Source: Alphaproteobacteria bacterium (GTDB lineage Bacteria > Pseudomonadota > Alphaproteobacteria > CALKHQ01). Taken from it: a stretch of 64,000 nucleotides of DNA. Below the pieces are notes generated by a model. It was not told the DNA's origin and made no database searches. It saw nothing but the letters and a program-made list of their open reading frames with translations. Shown piece after piece: positions 16,124-23,698 of the stretch. The position numbers were made by a program, and so were the translations under genes. Location: the NCBI GenBank assembly GCA_041396705.1, contig JAWKYB010000013.1, forward strand, positions 124,001-188,000, read 5' to 3'. The number at the start of each line of letters is the position of its first letter. Position 1 is the stretch's first letter.

Positions 16124-17596
16124 TCACTCGGCCGCGTACAGCCCCACCGGATAGCCGGAACCGCCGGCCTGTGCGCCTTCGCAGATGGTGGAGCCATCCG
16201 CGTCGATCACGCAGACCACCTCCGACCGCTCGAATTCGGTCCCGTCGCTGCAGGCCGGGTGGTCGAGCTCGGTGATCACCACTGCGTCCGGGCCGTTGTA
16301 GGCGGCCTGCGCCTCGGCCGAACAGGTGACGCCGTCGTCGAGGCGGATGGTCGAGCGGCCGCGGCCCTCTGCGTCGAAGGCATACTCGATCTCCAGCGGA
16401 TCGGTGCTGCCCTGGTCCATCAGACTGCGCCCCGTGCGCCAGCGCCCCTCGAGCGCGGCCAGGTCCTGGGCGTCGCGCGCGGCCCGGTCGATGGTCAGCG
16501 GCGCACCGGCGGGCGGCTCGTCCGCCACCGCGGGCTCGTCCGGCGCCGGTTCGTCCGTCTCGGCGGTGTCGGTGCCGAGGTCGGGGTCGTCCGGACGGTC
16601 GAGCGCGGCAAGATCGGTGGCGTCGCGGTCCGGCAACGGCACCACCCGGTCGAGGTCGACGCCGGGCCGGTCGACCTCGGCCCGGTCGAGCGGCCGCACC
16701 GGATTCGCCGGCCGGTCCGGGACGAGAGTGGCGGCCGGCGGCCGCTGCGGCACCGGGCAGCTGGCCAGCGCGCGCTCCATGTCCGACTGCAGCGCCGCGA
16801 GCTGTGCGCGCAGTGCGCGTTCGCGGTCGCGGGCGGCGACCAGGGCGGAGTCGTCGGCCGGCGCGCGTTCGGCCACCTGGGTCGCCGCCGGCGTGGCGGG
16901 GCCGCCCGGACCGGTCGGCCCGGCGGCCTGCGCCGCCGGTCCGTCGAGCCAGGCGAGGCCGGGGATGTCCATGCCGCCGACGGCGCGCATCAGCAGCAGC
17001 GCCGCCAGCACCAGCAGCAGGAAGGCGATGCCCCACATCAGCCAGGGCAGCGGCGAGCCGCGCGCGACGGCAATCGCCGCCACCGGCGCGGCGGCGGCGG
17101 CCGGCTGCGCCGCCTGGCCGCCGAAGCCGTGCAGCGGCGCGGCCTGCGCCGTTCCGCCGCGTCGCGCAAAGCCCCAGAAGCTGAGCACCGGCTGGTCGCC
17201 GACCACGAACAGGTGGCTGTCGTCGGGCGTCGACAGGGCGAGCGAGATCAGGTGTCCCAGCGCCTGGTCGCTATCGTTGGTCGAGGCCGCCATCTGTGCG
17301 GACAGCGCCGACAGCTCGGCCAACAGCTGCTGCAGCGTCGCCTGCGCGGCCTGTGCCTCCTGCGGCGGCAGATCGGCCAGACGGCGCGCCTGGCCGTCGA
17401 CCGGCGCATACCAGTCGATCCGGTTGTCGGACGAATGCATTACCGGCTCGGCGAACAGGGCCGCGTGCCGTGCCGACAGCCGCGCGCCGACCACCGCCCT
17501 CAGCTGGGCGTAGAGCGAATGTACCGGCCGGCCGAAGGCGCCGAGCGCCTGCAGCTCACCGACCGAACCGGTCGCCAGCCTGATCCGTTCGCTCAT
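16124..17596 (-). CDS. SrfA-like single-pass membrane protein (second copy)
   Basis: A 490-residue protein. The N-terminal domain (about 10-145) has IDWYAPVDG at 60-68 and VVGDQPVLSFWG, which I associate with the SrfA family. It is clearly paralogous to the protein encoded at 19973-21364. One TM lies at about 184-205. A helix at about 250-280 ends in Cys280, followed by an acidic Pro/Asp-rich linker. The C-terminal domain from about 378 starts LEGRW where its two relatives have LEGCW, and EYAF replaces YCF, so the first Cys pair of the domain is lost together (C to R at 385, C to A at 406). It directly precedes srfB, as SrfA does in Salmonella. Confidence 0.75.
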   Translation of the reverse strand: MSERIRLATGSVGELQALGAFGRPVHSLYAQLRAVVGARLSARHAALFAEPVMHSSDNRIDWYAPVDGQARRLADLPPQEAQAAQATLQQLLAELSALSAQMAASTNDSDQALGHLISLALSTPDDSHLFVVGDQPVLSFWGFARRGGTAQAAPLHGFGGQAAQPAAAAAPVAAIAVARGSPLPWLMWGIAFLLLVLAALLLMRAVGGMDIPGLAWLDGPAAQAAGPTGPGGPATPAATQVAERAPADDSALVAARDRERALRAQLAALQSDMERALASCPVPQRPPAATLVPDRPANPVRPLDRAEVDRPGVDLDRVVPLPDRDATDLAALDRPDDPDLGTDTAETDEPAPDEPAVADEPPAGAPLTIDRAARDAQDLAALEGRWRTGRSLMDQGSTDPLEIEYAFDAEGRGRSTIRLDDGVTCSAEAQAAYNGPDAVVITELDHPACSDGTEFERSEVVCVIDADGSTICEGAQAGGSGYPVGLYAAE

Positions 17597-17618
17597 GTCG
17601 GTTCCGTTCCCGCCGCCC

Positions 17619-18998
17619 CTATTGGCCCTGCAGGCAGTGCGCCGGCACGTCGGGCTGGCCGGCGGCGCGCCGCACCATGTCGGTCAGGCCGCCGCTGCCC
17701 TCGGGCCGGACCAGCTGGCCGCCGGTGGCGCCGGCGACGCATTGCAGGTTGGCGGTGCCGGACAGGTCGATCACATTGATGATCAGCCCTGGATAGATCG
17801 CGGCGAGCCGCTGGGCAACCGCGCAGGGGTTGCCGCCGCAGGAATCGTTGCCGTCGGTCACCACCACCATGTAGGCGGGGTCGCTGGCCGAGCGGCCGCC
17901 GCGGATCAGGTTGCCGGCGGCGGTCATGCTGTCGGCCAGCGGCGTGCCGCGGCCGACGCGGGTGCCGGCGATACGGTTGGTCAGCGCGCCGCGCGCACCG
18001 CTGTCGTAGTAGCCGAAATTGCGCACGTCGCCGCAGTCGTGGAAGGTGATCAGCCCCATGTCGACATCGGCCGGGGTCGACTGGATCACGCCGATCATCG
18101 CCTGCTTGGCCCTATCGATGCGCTTGGCGCCGGACTGGCTGATCAGCTGCTGGAACATCGCCTCCGCCTGCTGGCCGCCCATCAGGCCGCCGCGCGCCAT
18201 CGACTGCAGTTGCTCGTCGATGCCGGCCGGCGCGCCATAGGGGATCATCATGCTCTCGGAGGCATCGAGCACGAACACCACCTCCGGCGCCTCCTCCGGC
18301 GGGCGCGGCGCCGGGCAGCCCGGCAGGGCCTGCGGCTGCGGCGCGGGCACCGTCGTGGTGGCAACCTGGACCGGAGCATCGGCCACCTGCACCGGCTCGG
18401 CCGGCGGCGGCGGTGGGGGCGGCGGGGGCGGGGCCTCGCGCGCCGGCACCAGCGCCGGACGGCCCGGCGCGGGCGGCGGCGGAGGCGGCGGGGCGACCGC
18501 TACCGCGACAGGCTCCGGCTCGACCTCGACCGCGGCGACCACCACCGGCTCGGACGGCGCGGGCTCCTCGGCGGCGGGCTCTTCGACCGCGGGCGGCTCC
18601 GGTGCAACCGGCGGCTCGCCCGGCGGCTCGGCCTCGGCCACCTGCGGCTCCACCGGCGGCGGCGGCTCGTCGACCACGCACTGACGGCGCTGGTCGAGCA
18701 GTGCCCAGCGCAGGCGCGAAACCTCGTCGGCCAGCGCGGTGCCCTGGGCCCGGGCATCGTTCAGCGCGGCGAGCTGGACCAGTGCCTTCTCGCGCTCGGG
18801 GTCCGGTGTCGCGGCCGGCGGCTCCGCCAGGGCGACCGTTTCCGGCGCCGGCGCCACGGCGGTCTCGGCGTCGGCCGCCTGCGCCGGCTCGTCGACCAGC
18901 CGCCAGCCGACCAGGCCGGCCAGCCCGAGCAGGACGGCGCCGAGCCCGGCCCAGACCGGCCAGGGCACGCCGCGGTTGCGCATGGGTGTGTCCGCCAT
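17619..18998 (-). CDS. membrane-anchored proline-rich vWA-domain protein
   Basis: A 459-residue protein. One TM at about 13-33 is followed by a helix (about 68-107) ending in the LRWALLDQRRQC motif with Cys107, then about 120 residues of Pro/Glu/Ala-rich linker including long proline runs. A vWA domain from about 238 to the end has a complete MIDAS DxSxS motif (DASES, 245-249) and a TDGND motif. The linker could span the periplasm or cell wall. The C-terminal domain contains several Cys residues (DSCGGNPC, LQCVAG, AHCLQ), expected to be disulfide-bonded outside the cytoplasm. It is separated by 5 nt from the upstream gene and 22 nt from the downstream gene. Confidence 0.75.
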   Translation of the reverse strand: MADTPMRNRGVPWPVWAGLGAVLLGLAGLVGWRLVDEPAQAADAETAVAPAPETVALAEPPAATPDPEREKALVQLAALNDARAQGTALADEVSRLRWALLDQRRQCVVDEPPPPVEPQVAEAEPPGEPPVAPEPPAVEEPAAEEPAPSEPVVVAAVEVEPEPVAVAVAPPPPPPPAPGRPALVPAREAPPPPPPPPPPAEPVQVADAPVQVATTTVPAPQPQALPGCPAPRPPEEAPEVVFVLDASESMMIPYGAPAGIDEQLQSMARGGLMGGQQAEAMFQQLISQSGAKRIDRAKQAMIGVIQSTPADVDMGLITFHDCGDVRNFGYYDSGARGALTNRIAGTRVGRGTPLADSMTAAGNLIRGGRSASDPAYMVVVTDGNDSCGGNPCAVAQRLAAIYPGLIINVIDLSGTANLQCVAGATGGQLVRPEGSGGLTDMVRRAAGQPDVPAHCLQGQ

Positions 18999-19003
18999 CC
19001 CGG

Positions 19004-19948
19004 TCAGCTCCGCGTCAGCCGCGTGGCATAGTTGAAGCGGCGGAAGAACTCATAGCTGTTGCATTGCGCCTGGCCGTCGCCGCCGATGCTGCAGTTGGTC
19101 GCCTCGCGGTACCACGGCCCGAAGTTCGAGCAGGTGCCGTCGCGCGGCTCCTCCATCACCAGCCGGCGGCCGGGTTCCCAGCGCGCCTGAATCGGCGCGG
19201 TGCAGGTGGTGCCGTCGCGGTCGCGGAAATTCATCTGGCCGTTGCCGTTGCGATCGAAGCAATAGCTCTTGGTCGCGGCATTACCATTCACCGGATTGGC
19301 AAAAGGTGAAGAGATCCAGCAGCCTTCCAGGAAGGCCAGGTCGCCGGTCTGAATCGCGGCTTCGGGCACCGCCAGCGTCTGCCCGGGACGATAGCTCACC
19401 GGCGGCTGCGGCTGCGGCTGGACCGGCATCGGGACCGCCGGCGGCTCCACGGCCGGCTCCGCCACGGCGACCCGCACCGGCTCCGGCGCGCGCTCGCGCT
19501 GCGGCGTCGCCGCCGGCAGCGCCACTGCCGGCCCGGGAGCGGGCTCGGGCGCCGGTTCCACCGCCGGCTGCGCCGGGTTGAAGATGGCCGAACGCGGGCC
19601 GGCCGCGGCCAACTGCTCCGGCACCGGCGACTGCGCGGCGGCAGGCGGCTCCTCGGTACGACAGGCGCGGCGCTGCGCGGCCACCTGCCAGCGCAACCGC
19701 GCCAGCTCCCGCTCCAGGCCGTCGGCCCGGTCCGCCGCCGCCAGCAGGCGCGCGAGCGGTGCCATGGCGTCCGGGTCCGCCGGCGCGTCCGGCGCGGCGG
19801 GCACGGCCGCCCGGTCCGCGAGCGGCTCGACCGCCTTCTCGGCGGCCGCACCCCGGCCGGCCTCGGCCAGCGCGGCCAGCCATCCCGCACCGACTCCGCC
19901 GCCGGCCACGGCGAGCATCACCGCCGCCATCAGGACCGGGCGCCGCAT
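19004..19948 (-). CDS. secreted or anchored protein sharing the SrfA-like C-terminal Cys-rich domain
   Basis: A 314-residue protein. A hydrophobic N-terminus (6-29) acts as signal peptide or anchor. A helix at about 60-96 ends LRWQVAAQRRAC (Cys96), nearly identical to the neighbouring vWA protein. After a Pro-rich linker, the C-terminal domain from about 203 begins DLAFLEGCW (Cys210), SYCF (Cys230), then TTC, GTC, TNC and AQC. This domain also ends both SrfA-like proteins of the cluster. It lacks the SrfA-type N-terminal domain, so it looks like a stripped SrfA paralogue. Function unknown. It lies 24 nt from the SrfA-like gene and 5 nt from the vWA gene. Confidence 0.65.
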   Translation of the reverse strand: MRRPVLMAAVMLAVAGGGVGAGWLAALAEAGRGAAAEKAVEPLADRAAVPAAPDAPADPDAMAPLARLLAAADRADGLERELARLRWQVAAQRRACRTEEPPAAAQSPVPEQLAAAGPRSAIFNPAQPAVEPAPEPAPGPAVALPAATPQRERAPEPVRVAVAEPAVEPPAVPMPVQPQPQPPVSYRPGQTLAVPEAAIQTGDLAFLEGCWISSPFANPVNGNAATKSYCFDRNGNGQMNFRDRDGTTCTAPIQARWEPGRRLVMEEPRDGTCSNFGPWYREATNCSIGGDGQAQCNSYEFFRRFNYATRLTRS

Positions 19949-19972
19949 CGGCCCGCACCGGCCGGCGCGCTG

Positions 19973-21364
19973 TCAACGCTGGATCGAGACCTCGAAGGTG
20001 CCGCCGTCGCCATGGGCGCCGGCACAGGCCGCGGCGCCGCCGTCGCCCTGCGTGCACTCGATCCGCCATGACGAATAGGAACTGCCATCTTCGCACTCGA
20101 TGTCCTCATCGGTTGCGATGATGAGACCGCGATTGGGCGAGATTGTGGCGCGGACCGGGCCCTTGCACAGCGTGCCATCCTCCGCGTCGCCCTCGCCCTC
20201 GGTCACGGTGACGTCGCCGCTGCCGTCGGCGGCGAAGCAGTAGCGCATGCCAAGCGGCACATCGTCCTGGTTGACCAGGTCGGTGGTCGATTGCCAGCAG
20301 CCTTCCAGAAAGGCCAGCTCGGCATTGGCCACGGCCGAGTCAGGGATCACCAGCGCGCCGTCCGTCGCCGTCGCTTCTTCCTCCGGATCGTCCGCCGCTT
20401 CGGTGGCCTCGGCATCGTCCGCCGCTGCGTCGTCGGCATCGTCCGGCGCCGGTTCGGCGGCTTCCGGGGCGGCGGCATCGTCCGCCTCGGCACCGTCTGC
20501 CTCGGCATCGCCGGCGAGCGAGGCCGGCACGATCAGTTCCGGCGGTTCGCAGGCCGCCTTGCGCTCGGCCAGCTGGTGCTCCAGCCCGGCCAGCCAGACC
20601 CGGAGATCGCGGGCCCGGCCGATCGCCTCAGCCAGCTCGTCGTGGCGCGGCGGCGGGCCGGCAGCGACCGGCGGCGCCGGATCGGGCGGCGGCACCGTAG
20701 CCGCGGCGACCACAGGCTCGCGGCCGATGTCGCGCAGCAGCCAGGCGCCGAGGATCGCCGCCACGGCGAGCCCGGCGAGCAGCAGCGCCCACTGCCAGCC
20801 GAAGCCGGCCGGCGGTGCGACCGCTGCCGGCACCGGCGCTGGCTGGACCGTCGGCTGCGGCGGCGGGACCGGGGCCGACGACGGCGTCCTGATGAATGCG
20901 ACCAGCGCGCTCGCCGCGTCCTCGGCGGCGGATTCCTCGACATAGCCCCAGCACACCGCGACCGGCTGGTCGCCGACCATGTAGATGCGGTCGGCCGCCG
21001 GCAGGTGGATCGCCAGCCGCAGCATGCGGCCCAGCAGCACCTCCTCGTCCCGGCCGCCGTCGACCAGCGCGGTCGCCAGCGTCTCGATGTCGGCAACGAT
21101 CTCGCCGATCCGCGCCTCGGCCGCCTCGCGCGCGTCGCCGTCCAGCAGCACCAGCGGCGTCACCGGGCCGTCGACCGCGGCGTACCAGTCGACCATGTCG
21201 TCGGCGCCGGCCTGCGGCTCGGCGAACAGCGCCGCATGGGTCGGGCCCAGCCGCGCACGCAGCAATGCCGACAACTGCGCATAGGCCGCCGACACCCGCT
21301 CGCCCTGCAGGCCGAGCGCGCGCAGGCCGCGCAGGTCGGTCGAGGTGATCAGGTGGTCGGCCAT
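19973..21364 (-). CDS. SrfA-like single-pass membrane protein (first gene of the cluster)
   Basis: A 463-residue protein. The N-terminal domain (about 8-142) has VDWYAAVDG at 58-66 and MVGDQPVAVCWG, matching the copy at 16124-17596. A Pro-rich linker, one TM at about 190-210 and a helix at 242-272 ending in Cys272 follow. Next comes an acidic Asp/Ala-rich linker (about 285-335) and the C-terminal domain starting ELAFLEGCW (Cys356), RYCF (Cys376). The N-domain is expected in the cytoplasm near SrfB/SrfC, and the C-domain outside. It is the promoter-proximal gene of the 18-kb cluster and is divergent from hutG across 213 nt. SrfA naming rests on motif memory and synteny. Confidence 0.75.
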   Translation of the reverse strand: MADHLITSTDLRGLRALGLQGERVSAAYAQLSALLRARLGPTHAALFAEPQAGADDMVDWYAAVDGPVTPLVLLDGDAREAAEARIGEIVADIETLATALVDGGRDEEVLLGRMLRLAIHLPAADRIYMVGDQPVAVCWGYVEESAAEDAASALVAFIRTPSSAPVPPPQPTVQPAPVPAAVAPPAGFGWQWALLLAGLAVAAILGAWLLRDIGREPVVAAATVPPPDPAPPVAAGPPPRHDELAEAIGRARDLRVWLAGLEHQLAERKAACEPPELIVPASLAGDAEADGAEADDAAAPEAAEPAPDDADDAAADDAEATEAADDPEEEATATDGALVIPDSAVANAELAFLEGCWQSTTDLVNQDDVPLGMRYCFAADGSGDVTVTEGEGDAEDGTLCKGPVRATISPNRGLIIATDEDIECEDGSSYSSWRIECTQGDGGAAACAGAHGDGGTFEVSIQR

Positions 21365-21577
21365 TCCCTTTCCGCGGCGGAGGTAACGGGGCTTTCAGGC
21401 AAAGGCACTATGCTCTAAGTCTTTCTGCGGCGGCGTAGCACAGCTTGGCCGGCAAGGCACGGTTCCTGCATCGCCGGCTGCGTCGTCCCGGCGCAAGCGC
21501 CTGGGCAACCGAAACCGCAATTGCGACATTTTTTCGGCGCGTGGCCCGCCGCGCGCCCAGCGACGAGTGCGACGACC

Positions 21578-22399
21578 ATGAGCCAGGCGCCCAGCGAGCC
21601 CGCCCTCTACCACGTCAGCGAAGGCACCATCCCGGTGCTGGTCAACGTGCCCCATGCCGGCGTCCACATTCCGCCGGCGATCGCGGCGACGATGACGCCG
21701 GCGGCGCTGGCCGTCGCCGACACCGACTGGTTCGCCGACCGGCTGGCCGCAGTGGCGCTGGCGCACGGCGCGACCCTGATGACAGCGACCCACAGCCGCT
21801 ATGTCGTCGACCTCAACCGCGATCCCACCGGCACCCCGCTCTATCCCGGTGCCGACAACACCGGCCTGGTGCCGACCACCACCTTCGCGCACGAGCCGAT
21901 CTATCGCGACGCGCCGCCCGACGCGGCGGCGCTTGCCGAGCGGGTCGGCCGCTACTGGATGCCCTATCACGACCAGCTCTATGCCGAGCTGGCGCGGATG
22001 AAGGTGATCCACGGCATCGCGGTGCTGCTCGACGTCCACTCGATCCCGGCCCATGCGCCGCGCTTCTTCGACGGCCGTCTGCCCGACCTCAACCTCGGCA
22101 GCGCCGACGGCGCCAGCGCCGCGCCCGCGCTGACGGCGCGCGCATGGCGCGTCTGCACCGAGGCGAAGGGCTTCAGCGCCGTGCACGACGGCCGCTTCAA
22201 GGGCGGCTACATCACGCGGCGCTACGGCCAGCCGGAGCAGGGCGTCCACGCGCTGCAGATCGAGATCGTGCAGGCCGCCTACATGACCGAGGGTCCGCCC
22301 TGGGTCTGGGACGAGGCCAAGGCACGGCCGCTGATGGCCGTGCTCGGCGCCATGGTCGGTACGCTGGCCGACTGGGTCGGCCACGCCGCCGCCGCCTGA
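21578..22399 (+). CDS. hutG: N-formylglutamate deformylase/amidohydrolase
   Basis: A 273-residue cytoplasmic protein of the N-formylglutamate amidohydrolase family. It shows VNVPHAGVHIPP, DTDWFADRL, THSRYVVDLNRDP, LLDVHSIP and a final ALQIEIVQAAYM segment, with the His/Asp residues expected to bind the metal. Family members release formate from N-formylglutamate in histidine degradation. No other hut gene is nearby, so the substrate here is inferred. The ATG at 21578 begins the recognisable domain. An in-frame ATG at 21521 adds 19 unconserved residues. Confidence 0.85.
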   Translation: MSQAPSEPALYHVSEGTIPVLVNVPHAGVHIPPAIAATMTPAALAVADTDWFADRLAAVALAHGATLMTATHSRYVVDLNRDPTGTPLYPGADNTGLVPTTTFAHEPIYRDAPPDAAALAERVGRYWMPYHDQLYAELARMKVIHGIAVLLDVHSIPAHAPRFFDGRLPDLNLGSADGASAAPALTARAWRVCTEAKGFSAVHDGRFKGGYITRRYGQPEQGVHALQIEIVQAAYMTEGPPWVWDEAKARPLMAVLGAMVGTLADWVGHAAAA

Positions 22400-22405
22400 T
22401 CGCGC

Positions 22406-23698
22406 CTATGCCGCCGGATCGACGCTGTCGAGAAAACGGCTGACGAGATCGTCGCCGTCGGCCGGTGCGCAGCCGCACATCACCGCGATCGACAGGCCGA
22501 CCAGCGAGGTCTTCGGCGTGTGGATCGCCGCACCCATGCCGCAGCCGGCGCTGAGGTTCATGACCAGCGTCGGGCAGCAGAACAGCGCCAGCCGCACGGT
22601 CTGCCGCCAATCCGCCGGCAACATGCCGCGCCCATGCAGCGCGGCCAGCACCGGCCGCCAGTAGAGCGCCGCCTTGCTGTCGAGGAAGGCCTGGCGCAGC
22701 GGCGTCGGCGCCCAGTCGTGCGCGACGACCAGCACGTCGCCCTCGCGCCGCGCCGAGGCGGCGAGCCGGGCATCGGCCTCCTGCGGATGATAGAGCCACA
22801 GCGGGTGGGCGAAGATGTTGTGGAAGGTCGCCTTGACCTCGGCGAGCAGTGCCGGCACGTGGGCGCCGGCGAAGGCCGGGTCGAACCAGCTCAGCTGTCC
22901 GTCGTCGTACCAGACGTTGGCATTGTGCGCGTCGCCATGGGCGACGACGGCCGGATAGCGGCCGGCCGGCTGCGGCCGCAGTTGGGCGAGCGCGTCGGCG
23001 AACAGTCCGTCCAGCGTGGCCGGATAGTCCCGCCCGTTGATCCGCCAGGTCAGCCGGCGCAGCTCTTCCGCCGGCAGCGACAGGCCGGGGAAAACGAGGC
23101 TGCGCCCGCTGTAGAAGCGCTGCGCGCGGCCGCCGAGCCGGGCGTCGGCCTTGTCGTCGACCAACCGCCAGACGAACAGCTGCAGCAGCGGCTCCGCCGC
23201 GTAGTCGGCGGCCTCCGCCCCGTGCAGCGTCGCGACGTTGCGCTCGCCGACCAGCCGGTCGAGCCGCATCTGCGCCTCGACCAGCGGACGCAGGGTCGCC
23301 GGGTCGGCGGCGAATTCGGCCGCCTTGCACAGGTCGGCGAAGCGCGGCGTCTCGCGGGCCTCGTAGAGCAGGATCTGGCGCCCGACCGCGCGGCAGACAT
23401 AGGCCGGCCGGTCGACCGGATAGCCGGCCTCGGCCAGCAGCTCGGCGCGGTAATATTCCTCGACCGTCGCCTCCTCGCCCTCCTCCTGGTGGAACTTGAA
23501 GAAGAAGCGCCGGCCGTCGGCAAGGTCGACGAAGCCGTTGACCGAGTTGAGCGAATAGCCGTCGCGGCGGATCGACAGCGCGGCGACCGGCAGCGCGAAC
23601 TCCTCCGCCACGAAGGCGGCGAGGATGGCCTCCGCGCCCGGTTGGTCGCCCGCCGCCAGCGCGGCGCGGGCGGCGGCGAGCGGCGAGGCGGCGGTCAC
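22406..23698 (-). CDS. APH-fold (aminoglycoside-phosphotransferase-like) small-molecule kinase
   Basis: A 430-residue protein starting with GTG, whose first codon forms a GTGA overlap with the hisD stop. It has an N-lobe with a lysine-containing strand (FFFKFHQEEG) and the APH catalytic signature HGDAHNANVW followed by LSWFDPAFAG (HxDxxxxN and DPA-type metal-binding motifs). It probably phosphorylates a small metabolite. Resistance is unlikely from context, since it is translationally coupled to a histidine-biosynthesis gene. I do not recognise the specific subfamily. Confidence 0.75.
   Translation of the reverse strand: MTAASPLAAARAALAAGDQPGAEAILAAFVAEEFALPVAALSIRRDGYSLNSVNGFVDLADGRRFFFKFHQEEGEEATVEEYYRAELLAEAGYPVDRPAYVCRAVGRQILLYEARETPRFADLCKAAEFAADPATLRPLVEAQMRLDRLVGERNVATLHGAEAADYAAEPLLQLFVWRLVDDKADARLGGRAQRFYSGRSLVFPGLSLPAEELRRLTWRINGRDYPATLDGLFADALAQLRPQPAGRYPAVVAHGDAHNANVWYDDGQLSWFDPAFAGAHVPALLAEVKATFHNIFAHPLWLYHPQEADARLAASARREGDVLVVAHDWAPTPLRQAFLDSKAALYWRPVLAALHGRGMLPADWRQTVRLALFCCPTLVMNLSAGCGMGAAIHTPKTSLVGLSIAVMCGCAPADGDDLVSRFLDSVDPAA

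Noticed and set aside
18409..18495. GGCGGCGG-type repeats as a possible CRISPR or tandem repeat
   Set aside because: They encode proline runs of the vWA protein linker. Units are irregular and there are no spacers.
22406..23698. Antibiotic-resistance aminoglycoside phosphotransferase
   Set aside because: Only the general APH fold motifs match. Context with hisD and lack of any resistance or mobile signature argue against it.
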